A stretch of 31,011 nt of DNA from Purshia tridentata (lineage: Eukaryota > Streptophyta > Magnoliopsida > Rosales > Rosaceae). Each line of letters opens with the position of its first letter. Position 1 is the stretch's first letter. The notes under the pieces were generated by a model that saw only the letters and a list, made by a program, of their open reading frames with translations, was not told the origin of the DNA and searched no databases. Below are positions 1-9,210 of this stretch, piece after piece. The stretch spans positions 1 through 31,011 of the forward strand of contig QANT01005530.1 of the NCBI GenBank assembly GCA_003254885.1. The letters run 5' to 3'. Both the position numbers and the translations under genes were made by a program.

Positions 1-191
1 GGGGAGGGGGTGGTAAAGAAAGAAAGAAAGAATAATATATACTTGTACACTGAAAGTATATATATTAATAACCCAAAGTTCTTTAGATGATTAATTATTA
101 ACCAAGAAAAACTATGATCACATAAAATTGATTTATATCATTAAATTCATTGGTAATAAAATTGATGATCTTATATGAATCGAGTACATAC
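1..191. other. AT-rich intron sequence left of exon 5
   Basis: This lies downstream of exon 5 of the TIC32-like gene, after a GTATG donor read on the minus strand. It holds a G-rich start, a short GAAA-type microsatellite (about 15-32) and AT-rich sequence. No further SDR exon is visible, so the next exon is presumed outside the window. Confidence 0.5.
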
Positions 192-3100
192 CTTCAAGTG
201 CTTTGCAAGCTCATTAGAATGCAATATGTTGGCTAGCTTTGATTGCCCATAAGCAAGAAAAAAGATGTATCTGTAAATTTTCAAGACAAAGAAAAAGCAA
301 AGTTAAGAAACAATTGTTGGCGCTCGGATCGGCGTCCGTATAGTCCACAGGTAGGTACCTGACACCTGTCCACCTGCTCATCGCCTTGACCATTGACCAA
401 AGGGATGACTCAACTCTGAGTACGTTAGTCCGAGCCGAGCTCATAGGTCGGCTGGACCGAGTAGCAGTACGTTGGATCCGCCCAACTTCCGAGGCCGGAT
501 TAGTGGTCAGTTCGGTAGTGGTTCAGGTCGGGTCGGTATCATGAAGATTATGTCGGCATCGACCTGCCGTACACATTCTCCAAGGGATATCCATTCAAGT
601 GTTGAGTGTGCAAAAGTCTTCTATCTGACACAGGGATGGCATGACTTGACGGTTGCTTCGTCCCTTCACCAACCTACCATGCCTGCATTTAATGATCAAG
701 TGGCCTAGTGGGCGAGATGAGCGACGCAGATGTCTCCACGTGGCCCAGTGACAACCGTCCATCTTCATGCAGGTATCTGGTATTTTGCCTATAAATAGCC
801 CATTTCTCCCACCTTCAAGGGGATCGAAAGGAGGGAGAGAAAATATACAGAAAACTAATATCATCTGGATTGATTTCAAGCCTAGCTCTTGAGATTAATC
901 ACGTGATTTCCTTACTGTTTTCTAACTTATACACCGGAGGGTTCTTAGCAAACACCTCACTGGTGTAAGTCTCCACTGTTGTCCTCCATTTTCGTACAGG
1001 AGTTGTCAAAAATACAAGATCAAAGGAGCAAAACCAAGTCTATCCTTCCTCATCCACGTTGGTTCAGAAGACGTCCAGTTTTTTGCATCAACAACAATAT
1101 TATTTGAAAAAATTCAATACATCATGTGGATATGTCAAACCAAAAAATTATAGATCACAGCACTACTGTAGAAGCACTTTAGTGATAAAATTCAACAATG
1201 TTCATGTCAGACTGTTACCCTGATTCATCATTGATCCTATCAAAACGGATCCCTTCACGATATACAATTCGGTAAGCCTCTGATGACACATTCACAATCC
1301 TTCCCTCTTTGTAGCTTTCACTTGCTGTCTTTTTCATGGTCTCCAATAGAAGGTTTGTCAAAAGAAAATGGCCTGTAAAATAGAGGTAAGAACTCTAAGA
1401 TTCCAGTTTATAAAGACAACATGACAGGGCATTTAAATCACTAGAATTTTTCTAAAGCGAAATATAAACCTTATTCAAGGTTGAAACTCGAGTAAAGTTG
1501 ATTTATCGCTCTATGAAAACTGAAGTTATTCAGATCCTAATACCGCAATCCAACTATTTCAGATTTATCGAAAGAAGAACAGCAAATTGGGAATGCCAAA
1601 TAACTAAAACTTTCCTATCTCAGATATGTCAACCCTACTCGATCCCTCATTAAAAAGTTCTTATAATTTTTGATAAAAACATCAAAAGAAGTTTATGTTT
1701 AAAAGGTTAGATACCTATATGGTTGGTTGCAAACTGCATTTCGATGTTGTCTTGGGAAAGCATGAATGGAGTTGCCACCCCTGCATTATTGCTTCAAACA
1801 GATTGAGAGGAGAAATTATAACTCTTTAATGTTAATGTAAAAAAGAACATTGTATAAAAATACAAACTTTCTTTTTGTTTTTCCTTGTGTCCTGCCCGCT
1901 CTTAGAGTCTTACGACCAAAAACAACTTCAAAACAGAGAGAAAAGAGGCAACAATAACCATATGGTCATACTGACACACAAACATGCGTGTGTTTAACAC
2001 GCTCAGATTCATGCAAGCATATGTATCCACTGATGCATTGAAAACTACAGAAGAGAGATTCAAATAACTATAAGTAAATGTAACATAAATCATTATAATT
2101 GTCCAACTTAGATTTCTTACATTAAAATATTCAATGGAAGACCAGATGAGATATAATCCAATGCAAATTTTCTTACGGATGCCATTGAGCTGAGGTCTAG
2201 TTCCATCACATCAATGTTGGCAGTGGGGATTTCCTTAAGTATTGCCTCTTTGACAACCCTACCCACATCTGTATTCCTTACTGCCATGATGACATGAACA
2301 CCACGCAATGCTAGAACGCGTGTTGTCTCCACACCAATACCACTTGATGCTCCTAAAATCAAATCTCTGTGTAAGCTAGAACTGAAAAAGGCCAAATGTA
2401 CAAATTTCCCCAATTGCCAAGCCAAAATCAAAGAAGTCATTCATAAGGACTTATTACTCAAGCATCACTGATGACATCACATATTTATTTATTGAATTCA
2501 TTACTCTAAACACTCAAATACCCATGATTTAAATGAATGGGTAAATTGTCATTTTGGCCCCAGACTTCTAATTTGGAAAATTAAAAACTCTGACTTTTTC
2601 AATTTTACCAATTGAGGACTTTTCCTGTCTATTTACACATTTTTTATCTAAATTTATGTTTTTATAGCATCATGTAAAGTCTATTTTGAGGGCAAAATAG
2701 TTTTTTTTATTTAGACCTTAGCATTTTTTCCTTCATTTCTTGTTAAATTTAGATTGAAAATGTGTAAATTGACGGAAAAGTCTTCAATTGGCAAAATTGA
2801 AAAAATCAAAGTTTAATTTTTTAAATTAAAAATCTATGAACCAAACTGATACAAATATAATAGTTTGGAATCAAAATAACTATTTACTCTAAATGAATAT
2901 ATAATCGAAAGAGCATCACTAGTATAGCCTTCGCAGACCTTGGTCCTTGCTCTCATGACTACATTTTACCGAGCTTTGAATTAGATCTTATACCCAAAAC
3001 TCAATTAACGATCACCAACAAGAAAAGACACTAACTTTACATTGCATCTAGAACATCAAATAATCCTAAACCTTGCCACCTTCAATCAAAAAAACCCAAC

Positions 3101-3441
3101 CAATGAAATACTAAAAAATTACCTATGATAGAAAACTAGAATACCTTTGGTTGCTCAATTGTTGATTTAAATAAAAAACAACTGAAAAAGAAACTTCTTC
3201 TTCTTTCCCAGTAAGTCTCCTATCAACCAAACATATTATGGAACAGAAAATGACAGGAACAGACCAACAGAAGAAAAACTCAGCTGTAACCCAAAAAAAA
3301 ACCAGATGAAAAGAAAAAGGAATTAAGAAGAAGACCTGTAACAATTGCATTGAGACCAGTTCCATCAATCCCTTGAGTGACTTCCTCAGCTGTAGAACGG
3401 TATGAAAACCCAGATGGCCCTTTCCGCTCAAAAATCCACAT
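192..3441 (-). CDS. TIC32-like short-chain dehydrogenase/reductase, 5' part (exons 1-5; continues beyond left edge)
   Basis: Exons on the minus strand are 3441-3336, 2352-2121, 1791-1715, 1372-1219 and 270-192. All junctions are GT-AG and the frame stays open for 216 codons. The product resembles TIC32-like NADP(H)-dependent SDRs, described at the chloroplast inner envelope; that location is family knowledge. Visible motifs are the cofactor glycine motif TGASSGIG (residues 35-42), NNAG (114-117), VNVSS with the catalytic serine region (165-169) and the active-site YGQSK (Tyr197, Lys201). The stretch [10 protein letters not shown] is typical of the family. The start [12 protein letters not shown] matches the usual TIC32-like N-terminus, so the ATG at 3441 is chosen. 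About 100 C-terminal residues are missing off the window. Introns are large; intron 4 carries a solo LTR and intron 1 a fold-back repeat, yet the splice sites are intact. Residues 191-196 (YIFFLA) differ from the usual YNSWWA-like sequence. SDR identity is very likely; paralogue and location are less certain. Confidence 0.85.
315..1093 (+). mobile_element. Solo LTR of a retrotransposon, with 5-bp target duplication
   Basis: The unit begins TGTTGG and ends CATCAACA, the TG...CA termini of an LTR. It is flanked by the same 5 bases, ACAAT, at 310-314 and 1094-1098. A TATA box (TATAAATAG, 790-798) lies well inside and points to plus-strand orientation. No primer-binding site or coding sequence follows, so it is a solo LTR left by LTR-LTR recombination. 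The segment around 930-1010 (a CGGAGGGTTC-like motif, then CACTGGTGTAAG) recalls LTRs of the Tat/Athila branch of Ty3/gypsy; that assignment is a guess. It lies in intron 4 of the TIC32-like gene, antisense to it. Confidence 0.8.
790..798 (+). promoter_or_regulatory. TATA box of the solo LTR
   Basis: TATAAATAG sits two thirds of the way into the LTR, as expected at the U3/R boundary. If still active it would drive transcription antisense to the host TIC32-like gene. Confidence 0.5.
2537..2892. repeat. Fold-back (MITE-like) element in intron 1 of the TIC32-like gene
   Basis: The two ends are imperfect inverted repeats of about 90-120 bp. The left arm runs from GTAAATTGTCATTTTGG through CCAATTGAGGACTTTTCC. 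The right arm, read in reverse complement, runs from AGTAAATAGTTATTTTG through CCAATTGAAGACTTTTCC. There is no coding capacity. A diverged relative occurs at about 22665-22935. No clear target duplication was found. Confidence 0.6.
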
Positions 3442-3615
3442 GGTTTCAGATTTTAGTCAGACGATATATACCAACCAACCCAGAATCAAATCCAAACAAT
3501 TTCACAGAGCTACATGTCCAAAACCCAACAAATTAGTGAGTAATCACAGCCAGCAGTATCAGTTTAGTACTATAGAATGTAATGTGTTTATACCCATGTT
3601 CATGTTAATATTGAG
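3442..3615 (-). promoter_or_regulatory. Upstream region of the TIC32-like gene (also duplicated)
   Basis: This immediately precedes the ATG at 3441 on the minus strand and should hold the 5' UTR and proximal promoter. It aligns closely with 4411-4555, upstream of the decayed exon-1 copy, so promoter and exon were duplicated together. I cannot place a convincing TATA box. Confidence 0.4.
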
Positions 3616-4189
3616 GAAAATAGTAATTAAATAATAAATGTAGATGGACCAAGTCAGATCTGGCTCCTTTTGATTTGAAGATTAAGACTAGATCTTTACT
3701 TTCATTAAACTCAGAAATGAAGGAAATACATCTTAAATGAGGCTTAAAATTAAATATTAAATGAGCTTGGACAATAAGTACAAAATAACTAAGGAAAAGT
3801 AAACAAAGTCTACAAAGAGAATCAAAGTAAAGCTTTCAGAGAAATGAGCACATAAAGAGAAATTCAAAGAACCTGGGATCTTGCCGAATTTACATAGTTT
3901 TTGGTTGTGTCAACAAAATAAACACTTTGACTATTTAATCTTTGCAGGTAAATGGTTTTCAGTTTTCCTACAAATAAAAAATCTTTATAGGGTCATTAGT
4001 TTATTTGCCCTTCCAGAAACCCATGTGTCCAACACATGGTCTGAGTTAGATAGTCGTTTGTCCAAATTTGATGAAATGAACTGACTTTGAGCATTTTAAA
4101 AAGATTATGAACCAGCATGAGACAAAAATTAATTTGTGAACTAATGTGAAAAAACCACCATAGTGAGTGGATCAATAATACATTTTAGG
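3616..4189. other. Spacer between the two exon-1 copies
   Basis: AT-rich sequence with no supported gene. It contains a short stretch near 4130-4180 (GTGAACTAATGTGAAA) that resembles the ends of the repeat family seen at 5970-6060 and 7270-7320. Confidence 0.4.
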
Positions 4190-4555
4190 CTTAAACATAT
4201 TATGGAATAAAAAATGACATGAACTGACCAACAAAAGAAAAAGTAAGTATAGTAAAAACAAAAGATTCTAGATGAAAAGAAAAAGAGAGGAATAGAGGAA
4301 GACCTGTAACAATTGCAGTGAGACCAGTTCCATCAAATCCCTTAAGTGACTTCCTCAGCTGTAGAACGGCATGAAAACCCAGATGGCCCTTTCCGCCCAA
4401 AAATGCACATGGTTTCAGATTTTGGTCAGACTATGCCAACCAACCCCGAATTAAATCCAAACAATTTCACAGAGCTACACGTCCAAAACCCAACACAGTA
4501 ATGACTAATGAGTACTATACATTTAATGTGTTTATACCCATATTTATGTTAATTT
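4190..4555 (-). repeat. Duplicate of the TIC32-like promoter/exon 1 segment
   Basis: About 360 bp match about 3215-3610 in the same orientation. The match starts in the intron side (AACATATTATGGAA...), covers exon 1 and runs into the upstream flank (AATGTGTTTATACCCAT...). The two copies are about 970 bp apart. Differences include several substitutions and small indels, so the duplication is not recent. Confidence 0.8.
4304..4410 (-). pseudogene. Decayed extra copy of exon 1 of the TIC32-like gene
   Basis: This matches the intact exon 1 (3336-3441) but is one base longer (107 against 106). Read from the ATG at 4410, Trp2 is Cys, the Gln codon after AEEVT has become TAA, and an inserted T shortly after shifts the frame (GGGATTTGATGG against GGGATTGATGG). 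The splice donor (CAG/GTC) remains. A transcript starting here could still splice to exon 2 but would meet the early stop. It is non-coding by inference. Confidence 0.8.
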
Positions 4556-4969
4556 TTTGCTCTTATAATTAAGAGTAGTAATGGAGGAGATATTTACTAG
4601 GTGGCATTGGTGTATGATATATATGGTTGTTGACTTGTTGTTTCCTGTTGGTATGGTCTGTTGATCTAACGAGTGGAGAATGAGACAAGAATAATGCATG
4701 ATGAGTACGTGTCTTGCATGCATGCCGAGAGTTATAAGAAATTGAAGGCTTGAGGTATATCTTCGACCACCATAGTAAAGCCTCTCGGCTCGACATTTTT
4801 CAAACCCAAAAGTGACCAGCCCATTCACAAGGACAACCAAATTCACGAGGAAACACTAAAAAATTCTAAACTTGACTCTGATTAAGCCAAATAAAATCTA
4901 AAATCTTCTTTCATCAAGCAGATAATCACAATTAAATTAATGACTAAATAACTAATTGATATGATAGCC
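4556..4969. other. Gene-free stretch upstream of the exon-1 duplicate
   Basis: Minus-strand open frames of about 75-100 codons exist here, but they overlap each other, have no recognisable domain and no codon pattern I trust. I see no gene. Confidence 0.4.
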
Positions 4970-5515
4970 TAATAAGATATGACCCAATAGGCTACGTCCA
5001 CTTGTGATTGTTGATTTCCAATATAGATGAAGAAGAACCAGAGGAAAATTCCCCAAATACAAGAGTCCATAAGTGTATCTCTCACTCGCTCATACAGATT
5101 TCTCACCAGAAAATCTCTCTTCTATTTTCTGATTTCTTAAGGTTCTAAATGCCCATTAATTTCTATTTATACTTATAGAAACTTAGGGCTTACAAGTGGG
5201 GCAAAATGGGAACTTTTGGGGCTAAAAATGGCACCAGAAAAAGTCTTTGTGACACAGGCGACCGGTCACTCCTCTGGCGGACTGGTCGCCAGAAGGCAGC
5301 GTCTCTAGCATGATCCATAGAGGTTGGCCGACCGATCACCCAAGAGGAGTGACCGGTCACCGACGACCACGGCCTCCAAACTCCTCCTTCCAGCTTTTTA
5401 AAACCTGCAAAAATGGCATCATAACCTAACAAGAGAAACCTATAGTTAATCAAAGAAGAGCGCCGAGCTGAATGCTTGAGAATCAGAAATCTCAATGTGA
5501 CCCTATTTTTGGTTA
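4970..5515 (-). mobile_element. LTR fragment, probably copia-type, minus orientation
   Basis: On the minus strand it carries a TATA box (TATAAATAG, 5171-5163), then a pyrimidine-rich leader. Near the low-coordinate end is GTGGACGTAG (5001-4992), a motif common near the 3' end of plant copia LTRs. It is followed there by unrelated sequence instead of the expected LTR terminus. GACCGGTCACTCCTC-type motifs recur in both orientations in U3 (5255-5365). I found no paired LTR, primer-binding site or target duplication, so it is a truncated copy. The family assignment is tentative. Confidence 0.5.
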
Positions 5516-5649
5516 TTTTTTAGATCTAAGGAGGATAGACATAGACGTTAATCAAACATATTTATAGTGAAAGAAAATCGACAAATAAACGTATAATATA
5601 TTTCCTAGCGTGGATAATGTATTAATATAAATTTATAAATGTATTTATA

Positions 5650-5753
5650 GTCCTGGCATAGATAGTCTGCTTTTGACCAGATTAGGGAAGGGATTAGTCG
5701 AGGGCGCACAAGCTGACCTGAACACCATCGACCGCCTAAAAAAAAAAAAATCA
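5650..5753 (+). repeat. Possible SINE-like 3' end with A tail
   Basis: A short GC-richer segment reading GGGATTAGTCGAGGGCGCAC...GACC ends in a run of 13 A. Similar segments followed by A runs occur as interspersed repeats in plant genomes. No tRNA-type A and B boxes are visible upstream, so this is at best a fragment. Confidence 0.3.
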
Positions 5754-6224
5754 CTAAAAAAGGTATATATGAGGATAAATTCCTATATTAGAAAATAGGT
5801 AAAAATATTAAGTTATATATATAAAGAAAAATGGTAACTGTATACATATTTGGATATATATATATATATATATTTAAAGAAAAAAAAATCCTAAAGGAAT
5901 TAACATGAAGGACAACTCAATCAAGAGTTTGATATTTTTCAATAAATTAACTTATATATATACATAACATAATTTGTGAACCAATATGAATCTTAGAAAA
6001 TTTGTGGAACAAAACGAGACATACATAGCAAATAATAAGTAGACCACTATTTTTTATTTATTTTTTAGGTGCCGTAGCTATAAGAAATAAGCTCTTGCTG
6101 CTTTTTCTTCAACGTGTTTGGCTTGGGTAATCTAAATAATTTCTCCCTCTTTCAAATTTCTTCCATCATCGATCTACTCTTTCTTAAATAGCTAAAAAAG
6201 CTACTCAAAAGCCCCTACAAACTC
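5754..6224. other. AT-rich stretch with TA microsatellites and a repeat end
   Basis: No gene is seen. 5856-5872 is a TA run. 5970-6060 resembles 7265-7320 in the same orientation (AAATAATAAGTAGACC against AAATAATAAGTGGACT), so it is a stray end of the neighbouring inverted-repeat family. Confidence 0.4.
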
Positions 6225-7320
6225 TAATTTTGGTTCACAAATATATATATATATATATATATTTTCACCATTCTAATTCACTAACTATTTAACGTTTACC
6301 CAAAATGTCAATTTTGTCAATTTTTCATAAACTTCTGTTAAAAAGTGTCATGTGGCCGGCATATGTGGGGGCAAAATGGTGATTTTGCATGCTCTATTCC
6401 AGTCAACAAGCCAAATACGCCTTCCCCACCAATCCCCCAATCCCCCCCGCACGAAAAAAAAAAAAAAAAANAAAAAAAAAAAAAATCTTCCATCCCCACC
6501 ATTTATGTGTATTTTGCTGCAAATTTTTTTTTTTTTTGGGGATATATAACCCAAGTTGAATAACCAAAGTTCCCTACATACATTAACCCAGCTAGTCTTT
6601 GCATTCCTTTGCCTTTTTTCTTGCACATGCAACAAATGAGCACTAGCTATCAATCTTAAACTAGGAAGAAGATTCATGACATGTGAACTCGAAGGTAAGA
6701 TAGATGCATTGGTGGTTATATTTGAATTGTTTTGGCTTGAGATTCTCGGGTGTGTGGTTGTGTGGATTTAAGATTTATTATTTTGCAGTGAAATGGAGAC
6801 CACACTTTCAGGCTTCCAATATTCCCATCAACCAAACAAACAAACAAACAATAATAAAATTTTTTAACAAAAAACAGAAATACATTTTACACACTTACTA
6901 TATGTGAGATGCTCCATTGATATTTGAAATTTGACAATCGTCTCCACAAATAAGCGAAAATTTCCAATGATCTTCATCCCAAAACCAATTAACCTAGTTC
7001 TTGAGATTAAATCCACCTAGATCAAGAGAAAGTTTGAGAAACATTGGAAAAAAAACCCACAAAACCTTTGTCTGTTGGGTTTTGTCGAACCGTAATACAC
7101 AACAGACATCGTTTGACCCATTTGACTTAGCCAAGCACAATCAATTACCATTTTGCCCCCACATGTATAGGTCACGTGACATTTCTTTACAAAAGTTTAT
7201 GGAAAATTGATGGAATGAACTTTTTGAGTAAATGTCAGATAGTTAGTAGATTAGAATGGCAACAAAAAAAAATTGTGGATCAAAGTGAGACTTTGTAAAT
7301 AATAAGTGGACTAAATTGAT
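6225..7320. mobile_element. Non-autonomous terminal-inverted-repeat element
   Basis: About 6228-6400 is an imperfect inverted repeat of about 7125-7285. The left arm has ACCATTCTAATTCACTAACTA and later CATATGTGGGGGCAAAATGG. The right arm in reverse complement has GCCATTCTAATCTACTAACTA and ACATGTGGGGGCAAAATGG. A TA microsatellite (6239-6261) sits in the left arm. The interior has no transposase. It holds a G/C-poor core with one possible intron-like pair (GGTAAGAT at 6692, TTGCAG at 6782-6787). One base is undetermined at 6471 inside an A run. Superfamily is unknown; long arms would suit a Mutator-like element. Confidence 0.6.
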
Positions 7321-7815
7321 AATTTTCTTGAGTTTTTAAAAGTCTTTAAAATTCTAATTTAATACTAATAAACTTTTATTAAACTTTCTTAAAGTTTAGA
7401 GAAAAATGCACCATTCATCTACTTACTTTAACCATTTTTCCAAGTTAGTCCACAATCTTTTTTTTGTCCCACTATAGTCCAATATCTAATTGACGTGTTC
7501 CAAATTGGTCTATTCCGTTAATTTTGAGCCAACAGCTGTTTGTTTCTATCAGGTACCAAACATGTGGGCTTTTTTCAAGGGCTATTTGGTCTTTTCCTGC
7601 TTGTGACCCCGTCCCCCCCACCCAGCTGACCTAGCCTCTTGTCACTCCTAGCCGATTATCAAGTGGCAACAACACAAAAATTGGATATTTTCATAAATTT
7701 GGATTTCAACAAAACAACAGAAAATCATGGGCTCTATCAAACTGAAATAATTAACATTGTAGTATGTTATGAACACTTACCGGAAACAAATACCTTGAGA
7801 CCTGGTTAAACTTAC

Positions 7816-7893
7816 TAGCAAAATCAAATCTTTGGCAAGCAAATAGTCAGGCATTTCACCATCCATTACAAATCTCAGAGTTGGAGGCACTTG
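7816..7893 (-). pseudogene. Captured exon of 3-isopropylmalate dehydratase large subunit
   Basis: Read on the minus strand, 26 codons give QVPPTLRFVMDGEMPDYLL followed by AKDLIL. This matches the conserved stretch of plant isopropylmalate isomerase large subunit, the aconitase-like leucine-biosynthesis enzyme (IIL1 type). The exon is followed by a good donor (CTA/GTAAGTT at 7816/7815) and preceded by an AG, so it was captured with its intron borders from genomic DNA. No neighbouring exons of that gene are recognised here. It cannot make a functional enzyme. The match is from memory of the family and has not been searched. Confidence 0.65.
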
Positions 7894-8179
7894 TAATTTA
7901 AAAAAAATAACAAGAAAATCACAGAACTACAACACAACTCCACAGAATTAATCACCGATATCCATAACACTTGAGCACAAAATATATCGTATACAACAAA
8001 AATTATGTGTTTAGATATATAAAAATTACAAATCTCAGAGTTGGAGGCACTTGTAATTTTTTTTTAAAAAAGAAAATCACAGAAATACAACACAACTCCA
8101 CAGAATTAATCACTGATATCCATAACACTTGAGAACAAAATATATTGTATACAACAAAAATTATGTGTTTAGATATATA
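7865..8179. repeat. Tandem duplication of about 160 bp
   Basis: Copy 1 is 7865-8024 and copy 2 is 8025-8179; both begin ATTACAAATCTCAGAGTTGG and end near TTAGATATATAA. They differ by a few substitutions and a small length change in a homopolymer. One end lies inside the captured isopropylmalate isomerase exon, so copy 2 holds only its first eight or so codons. Confidence 0.8.
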
Positions 8180-8439
8180 AACTGACTACCCAGAGTAGAC
8201 ATAGAGCTCACACAAGTATGAGAAACACATTTAACTTATAGAAAAATGATCATTCTCCTTTTGGTTCTCCATAGTTTATGCATCCTTACTAGTTTTCTAA
8301 TTATCTAACAGCTTCAATTGCATGGTTTTGACTTTTGAACTCAAGCTGAAAGAGACTAAAACATGTGCCCTCATGATTTTGCATTTCCATGATTTCAATG
8401 AACAAAAGCGAACACTAATTACAGCCATGCCTAGGCTTT

Positions 8440-8700
8440 TCATATAGCCTAGTATATATGGCCAATTGCACTGAGACTGCCTCCTCCTGGTGGTAGCCAT
8501 CAACCCAGAACCCAGCAACCTCGGCGAAATTGAGGTGAGACAAAACCGATTGCAGTGGTAGCCATCGGCCGTTTTCCCGCCACTTCTCGGCACCGGACCA
8601 CCTGGTCTTTGTTTCTCTCCCCATGGGAGTTTCTCTGTTGCAGAAGGGGTTGGGGAAGAAGAAGAAAGGGAAAGGAGGGGGATACAATTTTTTTTCTTTC
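8440..8700 (-). other. GC-richer segment inside the Pack-type element, possible captured first exon
   Basis: On the minus strand an ATG at 8565 opens MATTAIGFVSPQFRRG, a Ser/Thr/Arg-type start that could be a plastid transit peptide. It stops after about 20 codons. ATGGCTACCAC recurs shortly after on the same strand. Base composition is distinctly higher in GC than in the surroundings. I do not recognise the donor gene. Confidence 0.35.
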
Positions 8701-8911
8701 ATTTTTCTGTTTGACACTTTTTTATTTTCGCAGGAAAAGACCTAGTAACCCTTAAAAAAAGCTCACGTGGTGAGCACATGATAGAAACAAATAGCCATGA
8801 CGGAATGGACTAACTTGAGATATGTCAATTAGATACTGGATTATAGTAGGACAAAAAAAAACCACCTTGAAAAAATAGTTAAAGTAAATCAACCAATGAT
8901 GTATTTTACTC

Positions 8912-9210
8912 TAAAATTTATATTGAATACCCATAAATTTTTAGAATTCACCAAGTCTTTTAAATTGTACAAAACTCCACATTGAATACATTATACACCA
9001 AAGTTATAAATTATAATCCAAACAACTGTTTGTGGTCAGATGTGATCATGTGACTGAAATTTTCGTGATTTAATAATACAGTTGAGTACTTAATAAGGTC
9101 AAAAGGCTAAACCCTAGAATATATCCCCCTCTTCTTCCTAAAACCCTTCGGCCTCGGTTCGCTTTGCTTCCGCAGTATCAGCTCAGTAGAGCCTCTGTTC
9201 GGCTTCAACA
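8912..9210 (+). promoter_or_regulatory. Upstream region and 5' UTR of the RH5-like gene
   Basis: AT-rich sequence ends in a pyrimidine-rich, GC-richer leader (about 9125-9210). No clear TATA box is visible at the usual spacing. The notable element is the telo-box listed separately. Confidence 0.4.
9108..9116 (+). promoter_or_regulatory. Telo-box (AAACCCTAG)
   Basis: AAACCCTAG lies about 95-100 bp upstream of the helicase ATG, next to a CT-rich stretch. Telo-boxes are enriched in plant promoters of ribosomal-protein and ribosome-biogenesis genes, which fits the expected nucleolar role of this helicase. I did not see a site II (TGGGCY) element nearby. Confidence 0.5.

Larger units (their letters stand above)
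7394..8911. mobile_element. Pack-TYPE (gene-capturing) inverted-repeat element
   Basis: The outer arms, about 7394-7600 and 8735-8911, are imperfect inverted repeats. The left arm reads ACTTTAACCATTTTTCCAAG, then TCTAATTGACGTGTTCCAA. The right arm in reverse complement reads ACTTTAACTATTTTTTCAAG, then TCTAATTGACATATCTCAA. Between the arms lie a captured gene exon (7816-7893), a tandem duplication of about 160 bp (7865-8179) and a GC-richer segment (8440-8700) that looks like transcribed exon/UTR sequence. No transposase is present. Long arms around host gene pieces match the Pack-MULE pattern. I could not find a 9-bp target duplication, so the Mutator assignment is open. Confidence 0.65.

Noticed and set aside
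4544..4846. Minus-strand 100- and 75-codon ORFs
   Set aside because: Two frames overlap each other, with no recognisable domain, splice context or homologous look.
5190..5495. Minus-strand 101-codon ORF
   Set aside because: It lies wholly in the LTR fragment with a TATA box and repeated GACCGGTC motifs; it is not a gene.
6345..6677. ORFs rich in Lys or Phe across 6440-6540
   Set aside because: They are translations of A and T homopolymers with an undetermined base, inside an inverted-repeat arm.
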